DNA of 42,545 nt from Gemmatimonadota bacterium (GTDB taxonomy: Bacteria; Latescibacterota; UBA2968; UBA8231), in assembly GCA_002712305.1 (NCBI GenBank), contig PATE01000070.1, positions 3,880 to 46,424 on the forward strand, given 5' to 3'. Shown here piece by piece: positions 33,603-41,766 of this stretch (the first letter of the stretch is position 1; every line of letters begins with the position of its first letter). A model generated the notes under the pieces. That model did not search any database, was not told the origin of the DNA, and was given only the letters and a program-made list of their open reading frames with translations. Position numbers and translations under genes: made by a program.

Positions 33603-35726
33603 GTGAACAAGATCCGGCGTCTGTGTCTTGGTTGGTGTGGCCTCGTGTGCCTGCTGACGCTGACATGGACGACCTCCGTGTCTGCTGCCACGAAGCACAC
33701 GGTCCGCCGCGCCGAAACCCTCTCGGGTATCGCCAAGCGGTATGGTGTGTCCGTGGCACAGCTGCGTACGTGGAATCGGCTGTCCGGGGACGCGATCCAG
33801 ATCGGTCAGCAACTGACCGTCGACGTGACGCAATACACGGTCAAGTCCGGAGACACGCTGTCCGAGATCGCCCTTCGTTTCGGTCTGACCGTCGACAAAC
33901 TGCGCAGATATAACGGACTCGACAGTGACGTGCTGATCATCGGGCAGAAGCTGCGCCTGAAGGCGACGGTCACCCGCAATCGACCACCGACCGACAGCTA
34001 CAAGGTGCGTCGCGGCGATACGCTGTCAGAGATTGCCGTCCACCACGGCCTGCCTCTATCTGAACTGCGAGAGCTGAACGACCTGTCCGACGATCGTATC
34101 CAGATCGGCCAGGTGCTGCAGGTGCGCGCTGCACAACGACCCGCCGAAGCTCCGCAGACCTACACGGTCAAACGGGGAGACAACCTGTCGGCCATCGGCG
34201 CTCGGTTCGATGTGGGTCTGCGCATGCTGCGGCAGCTCAACGGACTGACCGGCGATCATATCTCACCGGGCCAGAAACTGCGCCTGCGTCCCTCGGCGAC
34301 GGAAGAGGGCATCCACGTTGTGCTGGCGGGACAGACCCTGTCACAGATCGCGCTGCTGCACGACGTCGAGTTGAGCCAACTTCGGCAGATCAACGGTCTC
34401 GACGGCGATCTGATTCGCATCGGTCAGAAGCTTCGACTTCGGTCGACACCGACCACCGTCCACGTTGTCGAACGAGGAGACGCCCTGTGGGAGATCGCCC
34501 GGGCCTACGGCATGACGGTGGCGCGCGTGCGCGAACTCAACGATTTGAGCGGATCGCGCATCTATCCCGGCCAGGAGCTGGCCTTGGAGGCCTCTGCGGA
34601 ACGCCGCTTCGCCGACTACACGGTGCGGCGAGGCGACAACCTCAGCGAGATCGCTCAGCTTCACCAGATGAGTGTGGACGAGGTCCATCGACTCAATAGC
34701 ATCGACGGTTCCATCATTCATCCGGGGCAGAAGCTTCGAGTACGCCCGCTGAATGCACAGCGCCACTGGGTGGAGCAGAGCGAGATTCCCTGGGATCAAC
34801 TGCTTGTCCATCCCGCGTCGGTCGGACGGATCGAGGCGGCCAATGGCCCCTACTTTTCAAAGCGCCCCAAGGCCGACTCACAGACGGGTCGACAGTACTT
34901 CGAATTGCATCCGCGCTCCCCACTGGCCGCCCTGAAGCAGGCACGCCAGCTGTGGAAGGGGTTCGATGCCGCCATCGACAAGGTGGGAAGGCTGAGCGAT
35001 GCCCTGTCGGCCTGGCACGTCGTACTGGATCCCGGTCACGGCGGCGTGGATCCGGGGGCCATCGTGCCCACCGTCGACGGAAATGGCCAACGGTTGTTCA
35101 TCGTCGAAGATGAGTATGTCTATGACGTGGCCGTGCGCGCCTACGTGCTGTTCCGCCTGCACGGGGCCAACGTGGATATCACCATCCTGAGCCCGAATCA
35201 TCTGTTTCGCCAGACCGCACCGCCGACGCAGACCTTCGTACATGAGCAGAACGAGATCTTCAACCACTACGGCCACAATCGCTCGAATCGGCCCAGCGCC
35301 TGGCCCATGGGCAATCCAGACGACCTTAAAATGCGGGTTCAGATCGCTCGCGAGGCCTTTCAGGGAGCCGACGCAAGCCGCACCATCTTCCTGTCGCTGC
35401 ACGCCGATATCACCCCAAACGCTCCGGCCGCACCGCTGGTGCTCTACTATGAGGGTCGCCGTGGGCGTAATCGGGATAACGCCTCACGGCGCTTCGCCCA
35501 GGCCATGCTGCCCGCCTTGGGGGCCGATGCGCATACGCGGGGTCAATCTTTGGGGGTCCTGCGGAATAACCCCGCCGGCGTGAAGGCGCTTGTCGAGGTG
35601 GGCAACCTGTTTCACGTCGAAGATGCCTGGGCTCTGAGGTACGAGCAGCTGCGCCATCGAAATGCAGAGAAGGTCGTGCGCGGCGTCCTCGACTATGCCG
35701 GGGGACGTCGATTGGTCCGCCGGTAG
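33603..35726 (+). CDS. N-acetylmuramoyl-L-alanine amidase with seven LysM domains
   Basis: I chose the GTG at 33603: it directly precedes a basic n-region (NKIRR), a hydrophobic core and a cleavage site after TSVSA, and it lies downstream of a good promoter. The 53 extra residues of the longer frame do not look like protein. Seven LysM repeats of about 43-60 residues follow (first KHTVRRAETLSGIAKRYGV, second YTVKSGDTLSEIALRFGLT, and so on). A linker and an Amidase_3 domain come next: DPGHGG (His479), Glu504 in EDEYVYD, SLHAD (His600) and VEVGN (Glu665), the zinc ligands and catalytic Glu. It should cleave the amide between MurNAc and the stem peptide in the periplasm. About 707 residues, longer than typical AmiC-type enzymes because of the LysM array. 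Confidence 0.93.
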   Translation: MNKIRRLCLGWCGLVCLLTLTWTTSVSAATKHTVRRAETLSGIAKRYGVSVAQLRTWNRLSGDAIQIGQQLTVDVTQYTVKSGDTLSEIALRFGLTVDKLRRYNGLDSDVLIIGQKLRLKATVTRNRPPTDSYKVRRGDTLSEIAVHHGLPLSELRELNDLSDDRIQIGQVLQVRAAQRPAEAPQTYTVKRGDNLSAIGARFDVGLRMLRQLNGLTGDHISPGQKLRLRPSATEEGIHVVLAGQTLSQIALLHDVELSQLRQINGLDGDLIRIGQKLRLRSTPTTVHVVERGDALWEIARAYGMTVARVRELNDLSGSRIYPGQELALEASAERRFADYTVRRGDNLSEIAQLHQMSVDEVHRLNSIDGSIIHPGQKLRVRPLNAQRHWVEQSEIPWDQLLVHPASVGRIEAANGPYFSKRPKADSQTGRQYFELHPRSPLAALKQARQLWKGFDAAIDKVGRLSDALSAWHVVLDPGHGGVDPGAIVPTVDGNGQRLFIVEDEYVYDVAVRAYVLFRLHGANVDITILSPNHLFRQTAPPTQTFVHEQNEIFNHYGHNRSNRPSAWPMGNPDDLKMRVQIAREAFQGADASRTIFLSLHADITPNAPAAPLVLYYEGRRGRNRDNASRRFAQAMLPALGADAHTRGQSLGVLRNNPAGVKALVEVGNLFHVEDAWALRYEQLRHRNAEKVVRGVLDYAGGRRLVRR

Positions 35727-35750
35727 CCGCGAGGGAACGCAGAACAGAAA

Positions 35751-35788
35751 AAAGGCCCCGGAACGTCGGTTCCGGGGCCTTTTTGTCT
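35751..35788 (+). terminator. strong intrinsic terminator after the LysM amidase
   Basis: A perfect 14-bp stem (AAAGGCCCCGGAAC with GTTCCGGGGCCTTT) closes a GTCG loop and runs into a T-rich tail. It lies 24 bases after the amidase stop. Confidence 0.93.
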
Positions 35789-35841
35789 TTTTTCCTGCCA
35801 CGGCCGTGAGGCCGCGATGGATCAAGCTGCGTTACAGATAA

Positions 35842-36093
35842 TCAAACGGCTGCTGGTTCGGCGCTACCCAACAGGCGGCGTGCTGCGCGTCGCACGACTT
35901 CTGGCTCAAGTCCGGCCAGTTCACACCAAGGATCTAGTCGACCACTCTCGACAAAATCGACTTCCGGTACCTCCTCGAACACTTCCTCAGTCTTCGAAAT
36001 CTCACGTAACGTACTAAGAATCATAGCGTTAGCGAGACGCCGATAGGCCAGGGACACGCGTTCGACTTGGGCGGCTGTCTGATCTGGGCGCAT
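35842..36093 (-). CDS. small hypothetical protein
   Basis: I chose the ATG at 36093 because TAGGA lies six bases before it, giving 83 residues; a longer frame from 36195 has no such site. The N-terminal half is helical and basic (AQVERVSLAYRRLANAMILS). An acidic stretch follows (KTEEVFEEVPEVDFVESGRL) and then WCELAGLEPEVVRRAARRLL, a helix-turn-helix-like pair. No membrane helix or signal is visible. I do not recognise the family; the ending recalls small phage- or plasmid-borne proteins. The gene and its upstream 150 bases are AT-richer than their neighbours, consistent with transfer. Confidence 0.55.
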   Translation of the reverse strand: MRPDQTAAQVERVSLAYRRLANAMILSTLREISKTEEVFEEVPEVDFVESGRLDPWCELAGLEPEVVRRAARRLLGSAEPAAV

Positions 36094-36248
36094 ATCGAAT
36101 CCTACGGTTTGGATTGGTAGGCTATGGATTCTTTGACCGAGACAATGTAATGCATTTAGCAACCATTTTCGTGAAAAAAGTTGCCTGATCTCCAAAAAAA
36201 CACCTGGAACGGGCCTGCTTTAGCCGCAACTAGCGGACGGAGAGTGGT

Positions 36249-37289
36249 TTAGGGGGAATTTCCCGAATCGGGAAGCGACTCGGGTGCACCGGCTGCCGCA
36301 GAGGACCGATAGAGTGCATCGATGCATTCGAGCGTTCTGACCCCTGAAAGGCCATCGGCAGCGATGGTTTGTTCGCCATCGATGGCCCTCACGAAGGCGT
36401 CCCACTCGGCTGCCCAGGAGAGATCCTCCCCTTCGAATCGTTGGCGCGTCTCTTCGGGAGCCCCCCCGTCGGCGCGGTGACCGAGGGTCAGCTGTGGCAC
36501 GCCATACGAACCGCCGAGACCCTCGACGTGGGCATAGCCGTCTCGACCGAACACCTCGAGGCTGAACAGATTCTTCCACTGGGTCCAGCTCACGTGGAGA
36601 GAGGCCGTTGTGCCCGTCGGGGTGGTGAGCAGCGCAAAGGCATTGTCCTCCACGGGCGCCATGTCCCAGAATGCCGTCTGCGTGCGCCCATTGACCTGTT
36701 CGACGGGGCCGAGCAGCCAGAGGCACAGGTCGATCAGGTGAGCCCCTTGGTCCAACAACTCTCCTCCGCCTGACACGCTGGCGTCGGCACGCCATTCCTG
36801 TTCGTACCCGGGCCTACCTCCGTGTCCGTATCGTCCGCGAATCAGCATCGCCTCACCCAGACTCCCCCCTGCAAGGGCCTCCTGCAACTGTCGTATCGCC
36901 GGGTGAAACCGGTGGTTATACCCCGCATGGAGAACCTTCCCTGATTCAGCCGCGGCAGCCGTTGCCTGCTTCGCCTCGGTGGCATTGCGGCCCAGAGGTT
37001 TCTCACACAGAACGTGTTTGCCTGCCTGCAGGGCGGCGGCTGAGATCGGCGCCAGCATGTCATGAGTCGTGGAGACGATGACCACATCCACATCGGTTGC
37101 TTCGACCGCGGTCTGCCAGTTGACGACGGTCCGGGCAGCCTGACCATCGACCTCGGACGCGATCTCGCGGGCGCGATCCTCGATCGTGTCGCAGACCAGG
37201 CATAGATCCGTCCTCTCATCCTGGCACACGGCCAGTGCCCGTCTGCGTCCGACCCCACCGGCACCGACAAGCCCCACACGCAGACTCAC
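36249..37289 (-). CDS. Gfo/Idh/MocA-family oxidoreductase
   Basis: 346 residues. An N-terminal Rossmann fold binds NAD(P) through GLVGAGGVGRRRA (residues 6-18). CEKPLGRN (95-102) carries the conserved Lys of the family. GGGELLDQGAHLIDLCLW supplies the catalytic Asp180 and His184. These enzymes oxidise or reduce sugars, inositols and related polyols. The substrate is not evident here. The ATG overlaps the stop of the SDR gene by four bases, so the two act in one operon and perhaps one pathway of sugar or polyol conversion. Confidence 0.93.
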   Translation of the reverse strand: MSLRVGLVGAGGVGRRRALAVCQDERTDLCLVCDTIEDRAREIASEVDGQAARTVVNWQTAVEATDVDVVIVSTTHDMLAPISAAALQAGKHVLCEKPLGRNATEAKQATAAAAESGKVLHAGYNHRFHPAIRQLQEALAGGSLGEAMLIRGRYGHGGRPGYEQEWRADASVSGGGELLDQGAHLIDLCLWLLGPVEQVNGRTQTAFWDMAPVEDNAFALLTTPTGTTASLHVSWTQWKNLFSLEVFGRDGYAHVEGLGGSYGVPQLTLGHRADGGAPEETRQRFEGEDLSWAAEWDAFVRAIDGEQTIAADGLSGVRTLECIDALYRSSAAAGAPESLPDSGNSP

Positions 37290-38155
37290 GACGACGCCTC
37301 GTCGGCGGGCGGCGGCTCAGATTTCTGCAGCTCAGGCTTCCGGCGGCGAACCGTGTAGAGTTCCGTCTCGCGGATCTCCTCCGCTTGAACCTGTTCCCAG
37401 TCGTCCCAAACAGCGTGGAACAGGCGACCCGTGATGCCGTCAGATCTGGATGACGCCAGAAAGAGCGCCAATTGGGCAGGTCGCCCGACGTCTGCTCCCC
37501 CCTCCTGCAGTTGGCGCAGCGCAGCAGCCGCCTCTTCCCCGGCAGGGTCGCCCGCCTCGGCCGTGACCTGTGTCATGTGGGTGTTCACCGCACCGGGTGC
37601 GATGGCGTTGACCTGAATCCCCGTGTCGGCGACCTCGGCAGCGAGGGTTTCCGTGAATCGGACGATCGCCGCTTTCGACGCCCCGTACGCGCTGAAGCGT
37701 GGTCGGGGGCTCACGGCACCGCCGCCGGACAGGTTGATGATCCTTCCCTGCCCCTGCGCCGTCATGCTCGGCAGGCAGGCGTGGGTACAGAGGAAACACC
37801 CGCCGAGATTGATCTGGATCGTCTCAAGCCAGGCCTCAGCGTCGACCGATTCGGTGAGACCGATGGGGCCGAGCACCCCAGCGTTGTTCACGAGGATATC
37901 CACGCCGCCCCATGCCTTTTGAACGGCATCCACAGAGCGTGCCACCGAATCGGCTTTCGACACGTCCAATTCGAGAGCCAGGGTCTCGGCCCCCGTTTCT
38001 GCGATCTGGTCGGCCATCTGCTGCACCTGATCCGCCGATCGGGCACCGATGGCGACCCGCGCACCAGCTCCGGCAAGTGCCGCGGCGATGGCGCCACCGA
38101 TGCCTCGTGCGCCACCGGTAACCAGGGCGCGGCGACCGGCCAGTTCAGCGTCCAT
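37286..38155 (-). CDS. short-chain dehydrogenase/reductase with extended C-terminus
   Basis: I chose the ATG at 38155 (MDAELAGRRALVTGG), giving 289 residues; a longer frame adds 37 residues with no Rossmann similarity. The cofactor motif TGGARGIG is at 13-20 and NNAG at 90-93. The catalytic residues are Ser143 (NLSGGGAVS), Tyr157 and Lys161 (YGASK). The family usually ends near residue 250. This protein carries about 40 extra residues (TELYTVRRRKPELQKSEPPP) that look disordered. It is an NAD(P)-dependent oxidoreductase of unknown substrate, coupled to the Gfo/Idh/MocA gene. Confidence 0.92.
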   Translation of the reverse strand: MDAELAGRRALVTGGARGIGGAIAAALAGAGARVAIGARSADQVQQMADQIAETGAETLALELDVSKADSVARSVDAVQKAWGGVDILVNNAGVLGPIGLTESVDAEAWLETIQINLGGCFLCTHACLPSMTAQGQGRIINLSGGGAVSPRPRFSAYGASKAAIVRFTETLAAEVADTGIQVNAIAPGAVNTHMTQVTAEAGDPAGEEAAAALRQLQEGGADVGRPAQLALFLASSRSDGITGRLFHAVWDDWEQVQAEEIRETELYTVRRRKPELQKSEPPPADEASS

Positions 38156-38254
38156 CGTCAATGCGGATTTCTCCAAGAGAATCGGGGGGCAGGGCGCCGA
38201 ACATACGACCCTCCGTCCTGTTCGAGCAACGGTGACAGGCCATCCCAGAGTCGA

Positions 38255-38282
38255 TTGACAGATCAACGCATCCCGCTACATT
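38255..38282 (+). promoter_or_regulatory. promoter of the ATP-grasp / larE / def operon
   Basis: A perfect TTGACA -35 at 38255-38260, a 16-base spacer and TACATT (4 of 6) at 38277-38282 lie about 60 bases before the ATG at 38345. Confidence 0.6.
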
Positions 38283-38344
38283 CTCAAGCACTTCCGCCGT
38301 TTCTGGCGAGGTCCACCCACCTGACGGGATGTTGAAAACGACGC

Positions 38345-39787
38345 ATGTCGTGTGCTACTGAAGCCGATCCGCGAGAGCTCTGTCTCCGCATCAACGAGAG
38401 CTCGCCCGTGGGAGGCCTCTTCGAAGGTGACCGGTCTCGAGTTCACCTCGACAGTCACCTGCCCTGGCGCATCTCGCCGGAACCCTTCTGGATCACACCC
38501 GAGCAGCACGATTTCCTGCTGCGTCTGGGGCCAGCTCTGCTCGCCTTCAATCGGGCAGCCAATCTTCTCTACCATCAAAGCCTGAAGGGCATTCAGCCCG
38601 AGTTCGTCCACGAATATCTCGACGCGGGCAAACCCGAGCGCATCCTCGAGTTGTCGCGACTCAATCGCGTGAAGTCGCATCAACCTCTGGTGCTTCGCCC
38701 CGATCTGATCGTCACCGCCGATGGTGTGCGTGTGGCCGAGTTGGACTCGATCCCGGGTGGTATCGGCTTCACCGCGCAGGTGACAGCGCTGTATGCCGAT
38801 CTCGGTTACGATGTGATCGGTGGCCGTGATGGCCTCGTCGAAGGTTTTTACGAAGCCCTCGATGCCACGGTGAAGGCCGACGCGCCACTGGTGTGCATCG
38901 TCGTCTCCGACGAATCGGATGCCTATCGCGAAGAGATGGCCTGGATCGCCGACACCTTGTCAGCCCAGGGCAAACGGGTCGTGTGTCGTCACCCACGTGA
39001 GTTGCATATGGATGACGAGAGCATCCTGATCGAACACGAGTCGGGTGAACGTGAGAAAGTCGACGTCGTCTATCGCTTCTTCGAACTGTTCGACCTGCCG
39101 AATATTCCGAAGGTCGAACTCGTCGCCTACCACGCCAAGAAGAACGCCGTTCGCATTACGCCGCCCATGAAGGCGTTCCTCGAAGAGAAGATGTGGCTCG
39201 CCCTGTTCCATCATCCCCAGCTGCAGACCTTCTGGGAAAAGGAACTGGGCGACGCGTGCGAATTGCTGCAGGCCATCATTCCGCCCAGCTGGATCATCGA
39301 TTCCAGACCGGCACCGCCCCACATGATCATTCCCGGCCTGCAGATCAGCGGCCAGCCCGTGAGCAATTGGGATCAGTTCTTGCATCTGTCCAAGAAACAG
39401 CGGGAACTTGTGATCAAGCCGTCGGGTTTCCACATGGATGCTCAGCAGAGCCGCGGCGTCACCGTGGGACACGATGTACCCGAAGAGGAATGGCAGCAGG
39501 CGTTGATGTCCGCCCGCGATGGTTTCGAGAATGGGCCCAGCATCCTGCAGGAGTTCCACAAAGGTGCTCGTTTGCCCTTCCGCTACTACGACTTCAACGC
39601 CGACGAGGTCAAGCCGATGCATGGTCGGGTGCTGTTGCGCCCCTACTACTATGTCATCGGTGACGACGTGCGTCTTGCAGGATCCCAGTGCATCGCCTGT
39701 CCTGCCGACAAGAAGATCCTCCACGGCATGACCGATGCGGTTCTGGTGCCGACGGCCGTTCGCGAGCCCCAGCCCGATCCGTCCTGA
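38345..39787 (+). CDS. circularly permuted ATP-grasp-like protein
   Basis: 480 residues without a signal peptide. The central part LRPDLIVTADGVRVAELDSI followed by PGGIGFTAQV resembles the Mg-binding strand of circularly permuted ATP-grasp proteins ('R-D-...-E-x-N/D-x-x-P-G-G'). VVYRFFELFDLPNIPKVELV, LEEKMWLALFHHPQL and LVIKPSGFHMDAQQSRGV supply the later nucleotide-binding region, with Lys in VIKPSG. ILQEFHKGARLPFRYYDF and LLRPYYYV close the fold. Relatives include glutathionylspermidine-synthase-like and CP_ATPgrasp_2 proteins, which form amide bonds using ATP. No partner ligase substrate is known. It is followed seven bases later by larE. Confidence 0.7.
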   Translation: MSCATEADPRELCLRINESSPVGGLFEGDRSRVHLDSHLPWRISPEPFWITPEQHDFLLRLGPALLAFNRAANLLYHQSLKGIQPEFVHEYLDAGKPERILELSRLNRVKSHQPLVLRPDLIVTADGVRVAELDSIPGGIGFTAQVTALYADLGYDVIGGRDGLVEGFYEALDATVKADAPLVCIVVSDESDAYREEMAWIADTLSAQGKRVVCRHPRELHMDDESILIEHESGEREKVDVVYRFFELFDLPNIPKVELVAYHAKKNAVRITPPMKAFLEEKMWLALFHHPQLQTFWEKELGDACELLQAIIPPSWIIDSRPAPPHMIIPGLQISGQPVSNWDQFLHLSKKQRELVIKPSGFHMDAQQSRGVTVGHDVPEEEWQQALMSARDGFENGPSILQEFHKGARLPFRYYDFNADEVKPMHGRVLLRPYYYVIGDDVRLAGSQCIACPADKKILHGMTDAVLVPTAVREPQPDPS

Positions 39788-39794
39788 GGCGAAC

Positions 39795-40877
39795 TTGACA
39801 ACGATTCAGATCGACAACGCACCCGCCCAGGGACTTGAGGATAGCAGCCTCGACGAGAAGCTCGAGCGTCTGGACGAGATCCTCGGCTCCATGGGAGGCA
39901 CTGTCCTGATCGGCTACTCTGGTGGCGTCGACAGCGCCATGCTCGCCGTGGCGGCGCACCGCGTGCTCGGCAAACGAGCCATCGCCGTCACCGCCGACTC
40001 GGAGAGCTATGCCGACGGTGAACTCGAAAGAGCCGTCGAGATCGTCGAGCAGTTTGGCATCCCTCACGAGGTCGTGCACACACGCGAAATCGACAATCCG
40101 GACTACGCCAGCAACCCCATCAATCGGTGCTACTTCTGCAAGAGCGAATTGTTCATCCACATGGGGAAGTTGGCCGAAAAGCACCAGGCCACGGCCATCC
40201 TCTACGGACAGAATGCCGACGATGTGGGTGACTTTCGACCCGGCGCCACGGCGGCACGCGAATACGGCGTGCGAGCACCCCTGATGGAAGCAGGCATGTC
40301 CAAAGACGACGTGCGTCAGCTCGCGAAGCGCTGGGGAGTGCCCGTGTGGAATCGCCCCGCCATGGCCTGCCTGTCGTCGCGTTTTCCCTACGGCACCGCG
40401 GTCACGTCTGAGGGCCTTCGACAGGTGGATCGCGCCGAGCGTTTCATGAAAGATCTGATCTGTGAACAGTTGCGCGTGCGGCACCACGACCACGTGGCAC
40501 GCATCGAATTGCCCGCCGATGAACTGACGTCCCTCGTCGCCGACGTCGCCCTGCGCCGCCTGATCGCTGACGAACTCAGCAGTCTCGGTTATCGCCGCGT
40601 CACCCTGGATGTGATCGGCTTTCGTTCGGGCAGCATGAATGAGGCCCTCGACAGCGGCGAAGACGCTCCCGTCCCCGACGCGGCAACCGTCTTCACCCAG
40701 ATGGGTCTTGAAGGCCGCGCCGAATTCGACGAACAGATCCTCTGCCTGCAGTTGGAGGAGACGGCGTTGATGAAGTTGATCGACCCCCAGGCGCGCATGA
40801 CCCTCGCCGGCGAACTGCGCCACACCGCGACACCGTATGTCGCCTTTGACCTGACGAGCGGATCCCCGACTGCATGA
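39795..40877 (+). CDS. larE: LarE-type ATP-dependent sulfur transferase
   Basis: I chose the TTG at 39795: GAGG lies five bases before it and it clears the upstream stop, whereas an ATG at 39735 would overlap the previous gene by 53 bases. The 360-residue protein has the PP-loop SGGVDS (42-47), NRCYFCKSELF (Cys112 and Cys115), GQNADDVGDFRPG and ACLSSRFPYG (Cys192). LarE adds sulfur to the nickel-pincer nucleotide precursor of lactate racemase and related enzymes. Cys192 corresponds to the sacrificial Cys of the Lactobacillus enzyme. The added C-x-x-C pair is the pattern reported for cluster-dependent LarE proteins. The C-terminal ~80 residues (EDAPVPDAATVFTQMGLEGR onward) go beyond the usual ~270-residue family. 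larB and larC are not in the window. Confidence 0.88.
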   Translation: MTTIQIDNAPAQGLEDSSLDEKLERLDEILGSMGGTVLIGYSGGVDSAMLAVAAHRVLGKRAIAVTADSESYADGELERAVEIVEQFGIPHEVVHTREIDNPDYASNPINRCYFCKSELFIHMGKLAEKHQATAILYGQNADDVGDFRPGATAAREYGVRAPLMEAGMSKDDVRQLAKRWGVPVWNRPAMACLSSRFPYGTAVTSEGLRQVDRAERFMKDLICEQLRVRHHDHVARIELPADELTSLVADVALRRLIADELSSLGYRRVTLDVIGFRSGSMNEALDSGEDAPVPDAATVFTQMGLEGRAEFDEQILCLQLEETALMKLIDPQARMTLAGELRHTATPYVAFDLTSGSPTA

Positions 40878-41407
40878 TCCGAGAAATCGTCATGTATGGC
40901 TCCAAGGTCCTGCGCCGGGAAGCAGATTCGGTCGCAGCAGTTGATGCCGAAGTGTCCGGCCTCGTGCAGGACTTGTTCGACACCCTCGAAGAAGCCGACG
41001 GCGTTGGTCTCGCCGCGCCACAGATCGGCGTATCTCGACGCGTGATCGTCGTCGATATCTCCGGCGCCGAACCGAATGCACCCCCCATCGCACTGGTGAA
41101 TCCCGTCATTGACATCGGCCAGGGCATGGCCACCGCCGAAGAAGGCTGTCTCAGCATTCCAGACGTGTATGGGGACGTGTCACGTTATACGAACATCGAA
41201 GTGACCGCTCTCGATCAGGCCGGCGAACCCTTCAAGCTGAACGCCGAGGGATTCATGGCGCGGGTGCTGCAACACGAGATCGACCACCTCGACGGCAAAC
41301 TCTTCATCGATCACATGCCACCCCTCAAACGCACCCTTCTTCGGGGGCCACTCAAGCGCCTCAAAAAAGAGGGTGAAGCGTGGGACAGACGACACGCCGT
41401 GTCCTGA
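40874..41407 (+). CDS. def: peptide deformylase
   Basis: 177 residues, the usual length. Motif 1 GVGLAAPQIG is at residues 43-52, motif 2 EGCLSIP holds the metal ligand Cys92, and motif 3 QHEIDHLDG holds the two His ligands and catalytic Glu (133-141). It removes the formyl group from nascent N-terminal Met at the ribosome, using Fe(II) or another divalent metal. The ATG overlaps the larE stop by four bases. fmt, the frequent partner, is not adjacent. Confidence 0.97.
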   Translation: MIREIVMYGSKVLRREADSVAAVDAEVSGLVQDLFDTLEEADGVGLAAPQIGVSRRVIVVDISGAEPNAPPIALVNPVIDIGQGMATAEEGCLSIPDVYGDVSRYTNIEVTALDQAGEPFKLNAEGFMARVLQHEIDHLDGKLFIDHMPPLKRTLLRGPLKRLKKEGEAWDRRHAVS

Positions 41408-41408
41408 G

Positions 41409-41437
41409 AACGGACGTCGAGTGCCCCTCAGTCCGTT
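41409..41437 (+). terminator. hairpin after def
   Basis: AACGGAC and GTCCGTT form a perfect 7-bp stem, and GAG/CTC can add an inner part. No T-run follows, and the right arm touches the -35 of the tRNA promoter, so it may act as a weak terminator. Confidence 0.45.
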
Positions 41438-41464
41438 GACAATGAAATCACAGAGGGTTAGGTT
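41436..41464 (+). promoter_or_regulatory. promoter of tRNA-Asp
   Basis: A perfect TTGACA at 41436-41441, 17 bases of spacer and TAGGTT at 41459-41464 lie 14 bases before the tRNA 5' end, the usual geometry for a tRNA promoter. Confidence 0.7.
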
Positions 41465-41478
41465 TTGTTGCCTTGCGC

Positions 41479-41555
41479 GGGATCGTAGTTCAGCTGGTTA
41501 GAACGCCGGCCTGTCACGCCGGAGGTCGCGAGTTCGAGTCTCGTCGGTCCCGCCA
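41479..41555 (+). tRNA. tRNA-Asp (GTC)
   Basis: A full cloverleaf can be drawn. The acceptor GGGATCG pairs with CGGTCCC (one G-U), the D stem is GTTC/GAAC, and the anticodon arm is CCGGC CTGTCAC GCCGG with anticodon GTC. The T arm is GCGAG TTCGAGT CTCGT. The discriminator is G and CCA is encoded. It has its own promoter and a strong terminator 11 bases after the CCA. Confidence 0.96.
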
Positions 41556-41565
41556 TTATAACCTC

Positions 41566-41620
41566 AACGGGCAGAACGATTTACGGGTTGAATCCGAAAA
41601 ATCGCTCTGTCCGTTTTTTT
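41566..41620 (+). terminator. terminator of tRNA-Asp
   Basis: A 17-bp stem with one mismatch and one G-U pair (41566-41582 with 41599-41615) overlaps a seven-T run at 41614-41620. Confidence 0.88.
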
Positions 41621-41706
41621 GTTCATCTAACAACCAGCAAACGGGCACATCAGAAAGACCCGAAGATTCGTCTGATCCGTGTTGATTCATTCATTTAAAC
41701 GGAAAC

Positions 41707-41735
41707 TTGTATACCTTACCATGCGTCTGTATAAT
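41707..41735 (+). promoter_or_regulatory. promoter of the MerR-like regulator gene
   Basis: TTGTAT, exactly 17 bases, then TATAAT at 41730-41735. This is one of the best sigma-70-type matches in the window. Confidence 0.75.
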
Positions 41736-41750
41736 TGTAAGTGGATTACA
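41736..41750. promoter_or_regulatory. palindrome at the regulator start site, possible operator
   Basis: TGTAA and TTACA are separated by GTGGA and lie directly after the -10 box, over the expected transcription start. The position suits repression of the following regulator gene by its own product. This is inference. Confidence 0.45.
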
Positions 41751-41766
41751 CGGAAAGGAGCGAGGC

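Noticed and set aside
39654-40823. 389-residue minus-strand frame opposite larE
   Set aside because: Antisense shadow; the plus strand has PP-loop and Cys motifs.
41473-41685. 70-residue frame over tRNA-Asp
   Set aside because: It runs through the tRNA cloverleaf and its terminator.
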